DNA of 64,000 bases. It comes from Thermanaerothrix daxensis (GTDB lineage: Bacteria; Chloroflexota; Anaerolineae; Anaerolineales; Anaerolineaceae). The stretch lies in assembly GCF_001306145.1 (NCBI RefSeq), contig NZ_LGKO01000005.1, positions 372,001 to 436,000 on the forward strand. The letters run 5' to 3'. Made by a program: the position numbers and the translations under genes. This document shows, in pieces, positions 1 to 9,207 of the stretch (position 1 is the first letter of the stretch; every line of letters starts with the position of its first letter). The notes beneath the pieces were generated by a model that was not told the DNA's origin, searched no databases, and saw nothing but the letters and a program-made list of their open reading frames with translations.

Positions 1-1484
1 ATCTTAATGCCTCGGAGCAAGAGAAAAATCAAATTGATCAAGAAACCGCGTTATTAGCTGGCAAGAATAGGTTGTGTAAGAATAAACCCAGAATCTTAAT
101 GATCGTGCCTTGGTTAAATCTTGGCGGGGCCGATAAGTTTAATCTTGATTTAGCCAAGTTGTTAACCCGTTCTGGGTGGGAAGTTTCGATACTTACTACA
201 TTAACCAGTGAGGATCCATGGTGGCAAGAGTTTTCAAAAATCACACCTGATATCTTTATGCTTCACCGTTTCTTGACCATTGAACACTACCCATCTTTCA
301 TTCGCTGTTTTATTGAATCTAGACAACCTGATGTGATTTTCTTAAGTAATAGTGAATTCGGTTACTTGTTACTCCCGTCGTTAAAGCGTTGTTGGCCCAA
401 TCTTGTCTTCATTGACTACTGCCACATGGAGGAAGAGGATTGGATCGACGGTGGATATCCTATGCTTTCCATTAAGCATCAGAATTACATAGATCTTACT
501 CTGACAGCAAGTGAGCATTTGAAAAAGTGGATGATTGAACATGGGGCAGATGGAAGAAAAATAGAGGTGTGTTATATTAATGTGGATACAAAGGAATGGG
601 AACCCTCAGAAGAGGTTCGCAAACAAGTAAGAAATGAGTTAAGTATACCCGATGATCTTCCTGTTTTGTTATATGCGGCTAGATTATGCAAACAGAAACA
701 GCCTTTGCTGCTCGCAAACGTGATTAGGGTTCTAGCAAAACGAGGTTTGAAATTCCTCGCAATAGTTGTGGGGGATGGTCCTGACAAGGGGGAGCTTGTC
801 TCCTTCATCAACCACAACAAGCTTCAGAATTTTGTGAAGATTATGGGAGCGTTACCCAATGATCAAGTACGTCGACTCATGCAAGCAAGTGATATTTTTT
901 TTCTTCCTTCTGAATGGGAGGGCATTGCACTCTCGATTTATGAGGCAATGGCTTGTGGTCTAGCCGTCGTTGGTGCTGATGTAGGGGGGCAACGTGAGTT
1001 GGTAACAGAGTCTTGCGGAATTCTTCTCAAGCCATCTGGAAATTTCCAGAATGATGCGATAGCATATGCTCAGATATTGGAGCGCTTAATAACCAATGAA
1101 AAAGAACGTAAGTGTATTGCTGATCATGCTCGATATCGAGTTGAGAGCTTATTTAATCAAGAAGAGATGATTTCGCGTTTTTTATATCTAATTGAAAAAG
1201 CATTTCAAAATCGCAAAACGCTAGAAACTATCGCTGATTGTGAGTCAGCAATGATCATTGCTAAGCGCAAGGCTCAAATGTATAGTTCAAAAACACAGAC
1301 CTCAGTTGAGCTGCTGAATATGCAATGGAAACCGCCGACTATCAACTCAAGGTTATATTTCTGGCTTCGGGCTCGACTTAGTACCCTATATAACTATGGA
1401 AAACGCCGTGGATGGAGGTGGATGGTGAGAATCAAGGAGGTATTGGTGAGATTTCTTATTCCCGATGAGTATGAGGAACTATAA
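1..1484 (+). CDS. GT4-family glycosyltransferase, 5' end outside window
   Basis: This is a GT-B fold, retaining (GT4-type) glycosyltransferase, probably acting in surface polysaccharide assembly. The N-terminal Rossmann half carries the glycine-rich LNLGGADKF motif. The C-terminal half has the nucleotide-sugar E-x7-E region (SEWEGIALSIYEAMACG). About 90 residues of basic, Trp/Tyr-rich tail follow the GT domain and may contact the membrane. A TTG at 72 could start the gene, but the frame is open without a stop from that codon to the window edge (23 more codons). No convincing ribosome site precedes 72, so I treat the gene as truncated by the window. Its DNA is AT-rich, like the next glycosyltransferases. 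An IS element begins 50 bp after the stop. The sugar and acceptor are unknown. Confidence 0.85.
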   Translation, partial: LNASEQEKNQIDQETALLAGKNRLCKNKPRILMIVPWLNLGGADKFNLDLAKLLTRSGWEVSILTTLTSEDPWWQEFSKITPDIFMLHRFLTIEHYPSFIRCFIESRQPDVIFLSNSEFGYLLLPSLKRCWPNLVFIDYCHMEEEDWIDGGYPMLSIKHQNYIDLTLTASEHLKKWMIEHGADGRKIEVCYINVDTKEWEPSEEVRKQVRNELSIPDDLPVLLYAARLCKQKQPLLLANVIRVLAKRGLKFLAIVVGDGPDKGELVSFINHNKLQNFVKIMGALPNDQVRRLMQASDIFFLPSEWEGIALSIYEAMACGLAVVGADVGGQRELVTESCGILLKPSGNFQNDAIAYAQILERLITNEKERKCIADHARYRVESLFNQEEMISRFLYLIEKAFQNRKTLETIADCESAMIIAKRKAQMYSSKTQTSVELLNMQWKPPTINSRLYFWLRARLSTLYNYGKRRGWRWMVRIKEVLVRFLIPDEYEEL

Positions 1485-1534
1485 TTTTCAACAAATAACC
1501 TAGATACCGGAACTAGGTTACTAAAGTACAAAAG

Positions 1535-2464
1535 ATGCTCTGTTGCAAAGATCAGATAAACCGAGACAACACTTAGCAATGGATATTATAGATCAGCCTT
1601 TTGACAATCGGCTCTCGCCGCTGCAAGCTGCGCTTGCGAGAGCGAATGGTGTCACCAAACTTGCGTTTGATCACCGAGTTGACCGTTTCGCTCTTCCAAC
1701 GCTGTCCATACAGACCCTCCAGGCGCGCTTGAGAAACCAAATTGGCTCGCGCTCTGCGTTCAGGGTTCAACAAATTGCCGCCCCGTCGTACCGGCGGGAT
1801 CAGATCGTCGTCGTGAACAGTTTGACCGTCAAAACCCGAGTCAGCCAACATGAGCCAGGCTTTCCGTTTGCTCTGGTAATGTCCATAGCGGCGGGCGTCT
1901 CGCCGCAAGCCGGCCAGATACGCCACATCGCTGCCCGGTCCCCAGCCCGATCGCCAGGCCAGGATGAACTGAGAAACTCTGCCAACCGCATATACCCCTT
2001 TTACCCAACGCTGGTAGAGACGTCCTGTGCGGGTTTGGTAGTACAGGCTTGCCTGCCCCCGCGAAAAACCGGTGCTGTCCGCAGCAATCCCCGCTTCATC
2101 CGCTCCAACTTCATCCAGAAGCGGCTTCTTCATCTTCTCAAAATCTGCCATGCGCAGCTTCCGAAAGGTGCGCTGAAAGGTGGTGTGATCCGGAACACGC
2201 GACAGCCCCAGCTCCTGACAGACCTGGTCACTGGCCAGCAACCGCTCTTCCATGTCCCGGTAACTCAGGTCGAGATAGAACATCAACAAGACACAAGCGG
2301 CGAGCTGCGGCAGGGTGAAATGATGGGGACTTTTGGGGTGCGAATAACGTGGCAGCGCTTGCTGAGTCAGGCAATAGGCAATGCGAGCCGTTCTAACGTA
2401 ACGGCTTTCTCGTCGTTTCATGGCACCTATTTGCCAAATTCATTCAATGTTTGCAACAGAGCAT
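1535..2464 (-). mobile_element. IS5-family insertion sequence, apparently complete
   Basis: A 930-bp element is bounded by perfect 15-bp inverted repeats: atgctctgttgcaaa at 1535-1549 and its reverse complement at 2450-2464. The flanks carry the same 7-bp word, acaaaag, at 1528-1534 and 2465-2471, as expected for a target-site duplication. It is 8 bp if the last base of the right repeat is counted. The single transposase gene fills the element on the minus strand. Intact ends, matching flanks and an uninterrupted gene suggest a recent insertion. The subgroup within IS5 is an inference; an 8-bp duplication would fit the ISH1-like group. Confidence 0.88.
1573..2421 (-). CDS. IS5-family DDE transposase
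   Basis: This 282-residue transposase cuts and inserts its own element. The N-terminal part (about 1-100) is the DUF772-like helical region typical of IS5 transposases (LTLPQLAACVLL, LSYRDMEERL in outline). The catalytic DDE triad can be read as Asp in AADSTGF, Asp in LADSGFDG and Glu in RWKSETVNSVIKRKFG. The length is normal for the family and there is no internal stop or frameshift, so it is probably active. It is the only gene in the element. Confidence 0.9.
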   Translation of the reverse strand: MKRRESRYVRTARIAYCLTQQALPRYSHPKSPHHFTLPQLAACVLLMFYLDLSYRDMEERLLASDQVCQELGLSRVPDHTTFQRTFRKLRMADFEKMKKPLLDEVGADEAGIAADSTGFSRGQASLYYQTRTGRLYQRWVKGVYAVGRVSQFILAWRSGWGPGSDVAYLAGLRRDARRYGHYQSKRKAWLMLADSGFDGQTVHDDDLIPPVRRGGNLLNPERRARANLVSQARLEGLYGQRWKSETVNSVIKRKFGDTIRSRKRSLQRREPIVKRLIYNIHC

Positions 2465-3162
2465 ACAAAAGACAATAAGAGCGAACATTAGTCCAAAAGT
2501 GGTATGAACAGAGGTTCAGGCAAGAACTCTTCGGCATGTTGTCCACAGGTTTCCGTTCTTTTGCGTACTGAGGGATATAAAACTATGATGATGAAAATCG
2601 GTTTCCTGGGTTGTCAAGGATTTCTACACTGATCTGACGAAGCTTCTTATAATTGTATGGTTGGTATAGGGTTTATCCCCAGATACCCGGGAACTACCAA
2701 AAACAAAATATTGTTCGAAAAGACAGTGGTACTGATTGCAATTATCTGTGCTATAAAGTAATCAATCAATTATCTGCTCTCGGTAATTGGAAATATCCAC
2801 CAAACCCCATAAAAATGCTGTTAGGGCAATATGGCCTCTCTGGATTTTGCATGAATAAGGATTGCTACATGGATTAAAGTCGCTTTCACGTATAGCTATG
2901 GTCAAATGTCCATGATATCTCTTACATACAGTGTTGCAACGAATTGCAGTTTTAATTACTTGTCCATTGCTCATATGATTTTGTTTGTTTTCAATATATG
3001 GCAGTTCCCTAAAAAAGGTATTACACATGCAAGATATGAGTGCGATTTGATTGTCCATGTGATTCTCAGCTATTGCCCGGTTGTACAACAATGCTTTTCC
3101 AGTATTCGCGGTGAATTTTCTCTAGCTGGGGACTCTAGTTAATCGGGGGGGGGCTAGTAACG
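2465..3162. other. AT-rich intergenic stretch with no recognisable gene
   Basis: Nearly 700 bp separate the IS element from the next glycosyltransferase. Open frames at 2653-2877 (+), 2906-3142 (+) and 2762-3091 (-) overlap one another, lack ribosome sites and resemble no family I know. The composition is AT-rich like the rest of the polysaccharide patch. It could be decayed coding sequence or a long 5' region. A run of nine G just before 3163 is the only unusual local feature. Confidence 0.5.
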
Positions 3163-4461
3163 ATGTTGAAAACTCCCAAAGTGGCGATTATTTCAGGGGT
3201 TCAAGGTGATACCCGTCGCTATCGCGCGTTTCATCTGCGTGAACAGTTATTGTTATGCGGTGTAGAGTGTGAGTATAGTCACATAACGTTTCCTGGGGTA
3301 GGTGACTTTGCAGACTGGGCAGATGTACTCATTCTGCAACGAGTAACCTGGAACCGGCTTGTAGAGGCACTCTTGCAAAGAGCCAAAAGACACGGGGCTT
3401 TAGTGTTTGCGGATGTGGATGACCTGGTTTTTTCTCCAGAGGCTTATCGGTGGATTAATTCCCCTGATTTTGTAGACCCAATTCGCTTGGGGTTATATCG
3501 AGAAAACCTTAATTTGAATCGCGAAACTCTTATTCATTGTGATGGAATTATTGCCTCAACCGATTTCCTTGCCTTTCACGCCTCTCAGCTCTCAAAGCCG
3601 ACCTGGGTGCATCGAAATGGTTTCAGTTTAGAGATGTGGATGCATTCACTAGATGCTCTTAAAACAATGGGCTCTGAGCTGAACGAGCGGATTGTTCTCG
3701 GCTATGCAAGTGGAACGCCCACCCATAATCGCGATTTTGAGATCATCAAACCTGTTTTGCAACGTTTGTTAGACGAATACCCTTATTTGCATTTACACTT
3801 GGTCGGTCACATCCATCCAGGGGAGGACTGGGGACAAGCAACAACGCGGGTTCATCGCTTGCCTTTTGTACCGTGGCGTAGTTTGCCTAAAGTTTTGGCT
3901 CAATTTTCGATAAATCTAGCCCCTTTACGATTAGATAATCCCTTTTCTCAATCCAAGAGCGAAATCAAGTATGTGGAAGCGGCATTAGTTAAAGTGCCAA
4001 CAGTAGCCAGCCCTACCGCGGCTTATAGATATGCAATCCAACATGGAAAAAATGGCTTTTTAGCCGCTGATTCTTGGGATTGGGAAGAGATTCTTCGACG
4101 TCTTGTTGAAGATGCTAATTTGAGGCGAGCTGTAGGAGAATGTGCCTACCAGGATGTGAGTTTTCGGTATGCTCCATGGAAACGGGCAGCGGAGATTAGT
4201 GCGTTGTTCAATAATGCATTTGAGCAATTAGGGGGAGCGTTTTACATTCCTGAGAGAGATCATCATCCCATTGATGATCCCCGGGTCTTTCAACATATTT
4301 GGCTGAGTGAGGCCGTGGAATGCCGCCCCAATTTAATTGAGCGGGGTTGGTATACCCTTCGAGCCCGTGGCGTAAATGTCCTCCTAAGGGAGATATGGAT
4401 ATTTATCCGGCGCATGCTTGCCCCAATTTTTCCTTTTCGCCAGTCAAAATCTCTAAGATGA
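3163..4461 (+). CDS. Glycosyltransferase, GT4-like (GT-B fold)
   Basis: A 432-residue GT-B glycosyltransferase of the type found in polysaccharide clusters. The N-terminal half lacks the classic glycine-rich GT4 loop but has an acidic ADVDDLVF segment. The C-terminal half contains the nucleotide-sugar-binding region, SKSEIKYVEAALVKVPTVAS, in which the glutamate pair of GT4 enzymes is placed at KYVEAAL. The last 80 residues are basic and amphipathic and may associate with membrane. The start at ATG 3163 is preceded by a G-rich tract that could serve as ribosome site. The stop overlaps the next glycosyltransferase start by ATGA, so the two are translationally coupled. Donor and acceptor sugars cannot be told from sequence. 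Confidence 0.8.
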   Translation: MLKTPKVAIISGVQGDTRRYRAFHLREQLLLCGVECEYSHITFPGVGDFADWADVLILQRVTWNRLVEALLQRAKRHGALVFADVDDLVFSPEAYRWINSPDFVDPIRLGLYRENLNLNRETLIHCDGIIASTDFLAFHASQLSKPTWVHRNGFSLEMWMHSLDALKTMGSELNERIVLGYASGTPTHNRDFEIIKPVLQRLLDEYPYLHLHLVGHIHPGEDWGQATTRVHRLPFVPWRSLPKVLAQFSINLAPLRLDNPFSQSKSEIKYVEAALVKVPTVASPTAAYRYAIQHGKNGFLAADSWDWEEILRRLVEDANLRRAVGECAYQDVSFRYAPWKRAAEISALFNNAFEQLGGAFYIPERDHHPIDDPRVFQHIWLSEAVECRPNLIERGWYTLRARGVNVLLREIWIFIRRMLAPIFPFRQSKSLR

Positions 4462-5360
4462 GTAATCAACCCACAGTTTCTGTTTGTATTGTCAATTTGA
4501 ATGCGGCGCTCTTTTTACGCCAATGTCTGCAAAACTTGCCCGCCGCTCTTCCCGATCTTGATTTTGAGGTTATTGTAGTGGATAACGGTTCCAGTGATGA
4601 CTCTTTGCGGATGTTAGAAGAAGAATTTCCCTGGGTTTACCTCATTCGTAATTCCCAGAACATGGGTTATACACGCCCAATGAATCAAGCCCTGAGATTA
4701 GCGAAAGGAAGATATCTGGTTCAGCTAAATCCAGATACGCTGCCACAACCGGGTGCATTTTCCACCCTTTACTTTTTTATGGAATCCCATCCTGAAGCAG
4801 GTATTTGCACTCCAAAAGTCTTAAATCGCGATCATACTTTGCAGTATCAATGCCGGCGTAGTGCTGCTCGCCCCTGGGACGTAATCACATATTTTACGGG
4901 GCTTTGGCGCCTTTTCCCTAAAAATCGTTTGTTTGGCAGGTATTTGATGACTTATCTACCTGAAGATGAGATCGCTGAAGTAGAAGCCGTTTCGGGCTCT
5001 TGTATGATGATTCGTCGCGGCGTAATTGAACAGATTGGCTATCTTGATGAGACTTTCTTTGCGTATCAGGAAGATGCTGATTTTTGTTTTCGCGCGCGCC
5101 AGGCGGGATGGAAGATATACTACGTACCCATGGCTGAAGTCATTCACTTTGGCGGAAAAGGGGGATCCAGTTCAGAACCTTATCGGGCTATTTTCGAATG
5201 GCATCGGAGCTATTACTATTACTACCGCAAACACCTTGCCAAGGAGTATTCATTTGTCATCAATGGATTTATGTATATGGCCATGGCTGTAAAATTAATT
5301 ATTAGCCTTCTCCGAGCGTGTTTCTCAAAAGAAAAGGTGGTTGGGACGAAAAAACCTTAA
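4458..5360 (+). CDS. GT2-family glycosyltransferase (rhamnosyltransferase-like)
   Basis: A 300-residue GT-A inverting glycosyltransferase. It begins with the GT2 N-terminus VSVCIVNLN, has the nucleotide-binding VVDNGSSDDS loop, the metal-binding NPDT (DXD-equivalent), and the late acceptor segment FAYQEDADFCFRARQAGW typical of rhamnosyl/WcaA-like enzymes. I choose ATG 4458 rather than the longer frame from 4347 because 4458 overlaps the upstream stop by four bases and gives a normal N-terminus; the longer frame adds 37 residues without homology. A C-terminal hydrophobic helix (MYMAMAVKLIISLL) may anchor it to membrane. It likely adds one sugar to the same polysaccharide as the upstream enzymes. 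Confidence 0.86.
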   Translation: MSNQPTVSVCIVNLNAALFLRQCLQNLPAALPDLDFEVIVVDNGSSDDSLRMLEEEFPWVYLIRNSQNMGYTRPMNQALRLAKGRYLVQLNPDTLPQPGAFSTLYFFMESHPEAGICTPKVLNRDHTLQYQCRRSAARPWDVITYFTGLWRLFPKNRLFGRYLMTYLPEDEIAEVEAVSGSCMMIRRGVIEQIGYLDETFFAYQEDADFCFRARQAGWKIYYVPMAEVIHFGGKGGSSSEPYRAIFEWHRSYYYYYRKHLAKEYSFVINGFMYMAMAVKLIISLLRACFSKEKVVGTKKP

Positions 5361-5562
5361 CAGCTATGGAGTTCTCTTATTTCCTGGTCCTGTCCCTTCT
5401 CTACTCAAGGTTGGTGCCCGAAACTTCTAGGGGATATTGCTCAGAGGAACGGCAATGGGATTAAGTACCTGGGGGCAATTCTTGGAGAGACAACATGAAA
5501 GAAATCCTTGGGTGAGGTTCCTAACTTACTAACTTTGATTAGCAACATATTGTTAGCTATGT

Positions 5563-7016
5563 CAATACCTTCGCCAATTAGCCTGATGGAACAGGTTCTT
5601 TGACAGGGTGAATGCGGCCTAGAGCAGCCACTTTGTGGAAAAGCTCGGAAACTAAATTATCATCGGGTTTTTGCGGAAGCATTTGGATTGTCTCCATCAC
5701 ATATCGGTAGCCTCGGCAGTAAGCTTTCAAATCCAAAACACTGAAATTGGGGTCTTCTTGTCGGTACTGGCACATTAACACTTGAGAAACATCGGTCATG
5801 AACAGCGCCAGGTTGGCGGCATTGGTGACAGCGGTTGGGGTAATGTTCATGAAATCTTCCAGCCCCCAGAACTGTTTAGCGTCCCTGAAATTGACCTCGA
5901 TTTGGAATCTCAGACTGTAATAGTCAATCAACTTGTCGTAAGACAGTTCCAAATCGCTGGAAAACAGGATCACGTTGGCCCAGGCTTTGGTTGCCCGATT
6001 CGCTCTGAGCAAAATGACCACGTTCAAAGGGTCTGGGAAGTCCTTGTGGAGCAACTGCATCTGGTAAGTGCGGGTCTCGAAGCCGTCTTCGATCTGGGTC
6101 TCCTTCAGGTACTGGTCTGGGATATGGCGCACATCCACCGGCTCGCCCAGTCTGGGTGTTGGGCCCCGTTTGGGAGATGGACCCGCGTAGGCGAAGTGTA
6201 AAGCAGCATCGTAGCGCAGCTTGGAAATCAGATGCAGCTGGCATTGCCGCACCATGTGGAAAGCCGGATGGTTACCAAAATGACCGTCCAATACCAGGTA
6301 AGTCAGATGGAGCGTGCCTTGAATGGTGTTCAGAAATTGCAGCATTTTCTGGATACGCTGCAACTCCGGGTTGAGCACTACGTCTGCCTTGTTCTTATTG
6401 CGACTGCCCTTGGGACGTCCGGGTTTCCGCTTTGGTTGGGCAGGTTTGGCTTTCTTGGCTTCCTTTTTCGCCTTGCTGGCTGCTTTTTCTTCTTCTGTGT
6501 GGCTCATCTGTTCCACGCAGATTGGATAGGAGCGTCGCTGCTGGGTGCTCACCAAGGACAATGTGAAAAAGGACAACCCCGGCACCGCTTTTTGCTGCAA
6601 ACTGGAGAAAAAGTAGCCCAAACCATGCGTTTGCTTGCCTGCTTTCGTGACGACACACTCATCCCCTACCAACAGGTAGGTGTCCTGACAGTCCAACAGA
6701 TGCTCACGAAAGAATGTCCAGAATACCTGCGCCCAGGGTATGATCGTGTAGAAGAAACGCTGCACGGTCCGGTAGCTGCCACCTTTTTCGGCCCAACGGG
6801 ATATCCCTAGCATGGTTACTCGGCCCGTCATTGCAAGCATGGCTACAATGATCCGGCTCAATTGCCGCATAGTCGTTTTTGAAATGCTGTTCTGTATTGG
6901 TTGTAAAAGTGCTAAAATGTCTGTCATGGGCTTTTTGGGTGAGTTTTGGCCTTGGCGGACTTATACTCTACTCCAAAAAGCCCTATCTGCTTACGTTATT
7001 TTTGGCGAAGGTATTG
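5563..7016 (-). mobile_element. IS4-family insertion sequence
   Basis: A ~1.45-kb element holds one transposase gene on the minus strand. Matching 15-bp inverted repeats flank it: caataccttcgccaa at 5563-5577 and its reverse complement at 7002-7016. The word tatgtcaata occurs at 5558-5567 and 7019-7028, overlapping the left repeat and lying just outside the right one. The target duplication and the exact tips are therefore ambiguous by a few bases. The transposase frame is intact. Confidence 0.8.
5578..6927 (-). CDS. IS4-family DDE transposase
   Basis: This 449-residue transposase has an RNase H-like DDE core split by a long insertion, as in IS4 enzymes. The catalytic residues read as Asp in LVGDECVVTKAG, Asp in LVLDGHFGN, and Glu in YSLRFQIEVNFRDAKQFWG. 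The last matches the Y-(2)-R-(3)-E-(6)-K signature of the IS4 family. A very basic Lys/Ala/Pro stretch (about 150-185, including KRKPGRPKGSRNKNK, an AT-hook-like GRP) sits between the first two Asp residues. The length is normal and there is no interruption. The first codon lies close inside the right inverted repeat. Confidence 0.88.
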   Translation of the reverse strand: MTDILALLQPIQNSISKTTMRQLSRIIVAMLAMTGRVTMLGISRWAEKGGSYRTVQRFFYTIIPWAQVFWTFFREHLLDCQDTYLLVGDECVVTKAGKQTHGLGYFFSSLQQKAVPGLSFFTLSLVSTQQRRSYPICVEQMSHTEEEKAASKAKKEAKKAKPAQPKRKPGRPKGSRNKNKADVVLNPELQRIQKMLQFLNTIQGTLHLTYLVLDGHFGNHPAFHMVRQCQLHLISKLRYDAALHFAYAGPSPKRGPTPRLGEPVDVRHIPDQYLKETQIEDGFETRTYQMQLLHKDFPDPLNVVILLRANRATKAWANVILFSSDLELSYDKLIDYYSLRFQIEVNFRDAKQFWGLEDFMNITPTAVTNAANLALFMTDVSQVLMCQYRQEDPNFSVLDLKAYCRGYRYVMETIQMLPQKPDDNLVSELFHKVAALGRIHPVKEPVPSG

Positions 7017-7247
7017 TATATGTCAATATACAAATATTCAAGTTTTACCGAACTATTGAGCACCTGGTAACTCAGAGTTAAGTCCCACGCGCATTTGGTG
7101 TCGGGACAACGATACTGCGGGATCGACAGGAATGCAGAATCGGCCGGGTTCAGCATAGATTATCAGTAAACAATACAGTGGGACCGGTGTCAATCGATCA
7201 GCCCGGTAATTACCAAAGCGCTCTGTTGTGGCTTTAGCCCCAAGTTC
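7017..7247. other. Short intergenic segment, no gene assigned
   Basis: This stretch lies between the IS4 element and the end of metG. It contains gggatcgacagg at about 7119-7130, which recalls the 5' end of tmRNA. However, no tag frame ending in a stop, no 3' tRNA-like domain and no matching closing stem are visible, so I do not call an RNA gene. Confidence 0.4.
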
Positions 7248-9038
7248 TTACCCCGTCTGTCCCAGGCGGGCGCGCTCCTCGGCGGCCACGGTTGGGTCCA
7301 GTTTGCGGAAGAGCGGCTGGGGCGGTTGCAGGCGCTGACCGGCTCTCAGCTCACTGGGCTGCCAGTGGGCGGTTGCTCCTTCGGGATGGTAGCGCAGGAC
7401 GGTATGCTCGCCTAGTGCATCGGTGACGGTAGCGGTGCTTTGCGTTCCAAACAGCGGCTTGTCGTATCCCAGATAGCGATGCAGTTTTTCGCTGCTGAAA
7501 GGAAGGAAAGGCGCAAATAGTAACTTGAGCGAATCTATCGCTCGCAGTGCCGTAAAGATGGCCCGTCCGGCCGCGGTTTTATCCGTCTTGATGCTCAGCC
7601 AGGGGGCTGTTTGCTCCAGGTAGCGGTTGACTTCGGTGGCCAGCCGCATGGCCTCGCCCAGCGCCGCGCGGAGGTGCACGGCTTCGAGTTCTTGCCCCAC
7701 GGTTTCAAAGCCCTGCTCCACTGCTGCCAGGAGTTCTTGATCCTGTGCAGTCAGTTCTCCTGGATCGGGTACTACGCCTTCCCAGTGCTTATAGGCAAAG
7801 GAGAGCACGCGGTTGGCTAGATTGCCCCAAGTAGCGACCAGTTCATCATTGTTGCGCTTGACAAAATCTTCCCAGTCCCAGTCGGTGTCGCGGTACTCCG
7901 GCATGTTGGCTGTGAGGTAGTAACGCAGTGGGTCAGGATCGTAGCGTGTGAGGAAATCCCGTCCCCAAACTGCCCAATTGCGGCTGCCAGAAATCTTCTG
8001 ACCTTCCAGGTTCATGAATTCGTTGGCCGGTACATCGTAAGGCAGCACGAACGGTCGGGGGTTGCGGCTGCCCAGCAGAGCGTCCAGGGTTTCACCGCTC
8101 CCAATTAACTGGCCAGGCCAAATGATGGCGTGGAAGGGGATGTTATCCTTGCCAATGAAGTAATAGGAGCGTGCTTCGGGGCTGTGCCACCAGGCATGCC
8201 AGGCTTCGGGCTCACCAACCAGGTGGCTCCATTCAATCGTTGCCGAGAGGTAGCCAATAACCGCCTCGAACCACACATAAAGGCATTTCCCTTCCATTCC
8301 CTCTACTGGCACGGGGATGCCCCAATCCAGATCACGAGTGATGGGACGCCCTTTCAACCCCTCGGTCATGATCAGCCCCAGGGACTGGCGCAGCACATTG
8401 GGACGCCAGTAGGATTCCCGTGCGCGTAAAAAATCGGTGATTTGGGGCTGTAATTTGGCAAGATCAAGGAAGTAGTGCTCCGTCTGGCGCAGTTCGGGCA
8501 CTGAGCCGTCAATGCGCGAACGCGGGTCAATCAGTTTTTCGGGATCCAAAACATTGCCGCAACGGTCGCATTGATCGCTGCGCGTTTTGGGAAAACCGCA
8601 GATGTAGCAGGTGCCCTCTACGTAGCGGTCGGGTAAAAAGCGCTGCTGGGTGACCGAGTACCACTGTAACTGGCGATCCCGGTAAAGGTAGCCGTTTTTC
8701 AGCAGCGCCAGGAACATCTTCTGAGAAACATTGAAATGGTTCTCGGTGTGGGTACTGGTAAACAGATCGTACGTCAGACCCAACTGCTGAAAGAGCTCTA
8801 AAAATGTGGTGTGGAAGCGCTGGTACACGACGAGAGGGGAGGTTTTCTCGGCATCCGCCCGCACAGTGATCGGGGTGCCGTGGGCGTCGGAACCCGAAAC
8901 CATGAGCACGCGCCGCCCCTTCATCCGTTGATAGCGGGCGAAGATATCGGCGGGCAAGTAGGACCCGGTGAGATTGCCCACATGGATCTCGGCGTTAGCA
9001 TACGGCCAGGCAACAGCCACCAGAATGGGTTCAGACAT
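7248..9038 (-). CDS. metG: Methionyl-tRNA synthetase
   Basis: This enzyme charges tRNA-Met and initiator tRNA with methionine. The 596-residue class I synthetase shows the HIGH-equivalent region near the N-terminus (AEIHVGN) and a zinc-binding knuckle with CYICGFP and CDRCGN. Its KMSKS-equivalent loop is KISGS, a permitted but less common variant. The anticodon-binding helical domain fills the C-terminal third. It lacks the C-terminal EMAP/Trbp111-like dimerisation domain of longer MetG forms. ATG 9038 is preferred over GTG 9047 because GAGGTG lies six bases before the ATG. The gene stands alone, divergent from the regulator at 9297. Confidence 0.95.
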   Translation of the reverse strand: MSEPILVAVAWPYANAEIHVGNLTGSYLPADIFARYQRMKGRRVLMVSGSDAHGTPITVRADAEKTSPLVVYQRFHTTFLELFQQLGLTYDLFTSTHTENHFNVSQKMFLALLKNGYLYRDRQLQWYSVTQQRFLPDRYVEGTCYICGFPKTRSDQCDRCGNVLDPEKLIDPRSRIDGSVPELRQTEHYFLDLAKLQPQITDFLRARESYWRPNVLRQSLGLIMTEGLKGRPITRDLDWGIPVPVEGMEGKCLYVWFEAVIGYLSATIEWSHLVGEPEAWHAWWHSPEARSYYFIGKDNIPFHAIIWPGQLIGSGETLDALLGSRNPRPFVLPYDVPANEFMNLEGQKISGSRNWAVWGRDFLTRYDPDPLRYYLTANMPEYRDTDWDWEDFVKRNNDELVATWGNLANRVLSFAYKHWEGVVPDPGELTAQDQELLAAVEQGFETVGQELEAVHLRAALGEAMRLATEVNRYLEQTAPWLSIKTDKTAAGRAIFTALRAIDSLKLLFAPFLPFSSEKLHRYLGYDKPLFGTQSTATVTDALGEHTVLRYHPEGATAHWQPSELRAGQRLQPPQPLFRKLDPTVAAEERARLGQTG

Positions 9039-9207
9039 AGAAGTCACCTCAGAGACACAAAATGCAGCACATGTGCCGAGATTTTATCACGAAACGCCCG
9101 CCTGTGGGGCATGGGGTAGTCCTCTAGTTGGGGGAAAATTACACGCTCGGTTATTGTGTCAACTTTACTGATAGGTGCAACAGGTGTGATCCTGCTATTT
9201 GGTTCGA

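Noticed and set aside
1543-2478. 311-codon plus-strand frame over the IS5 element
   Set aside because: It is the antisense of the transposase, whose DDE residues read on the minus strand, and it spans both inverted repeats.
2653-3142. Two plus-strand frames and one minus-strand frame in the AT-rich gap
   Set aside because: Mutually overlapping, no ribosome sites, no recognisable domains.
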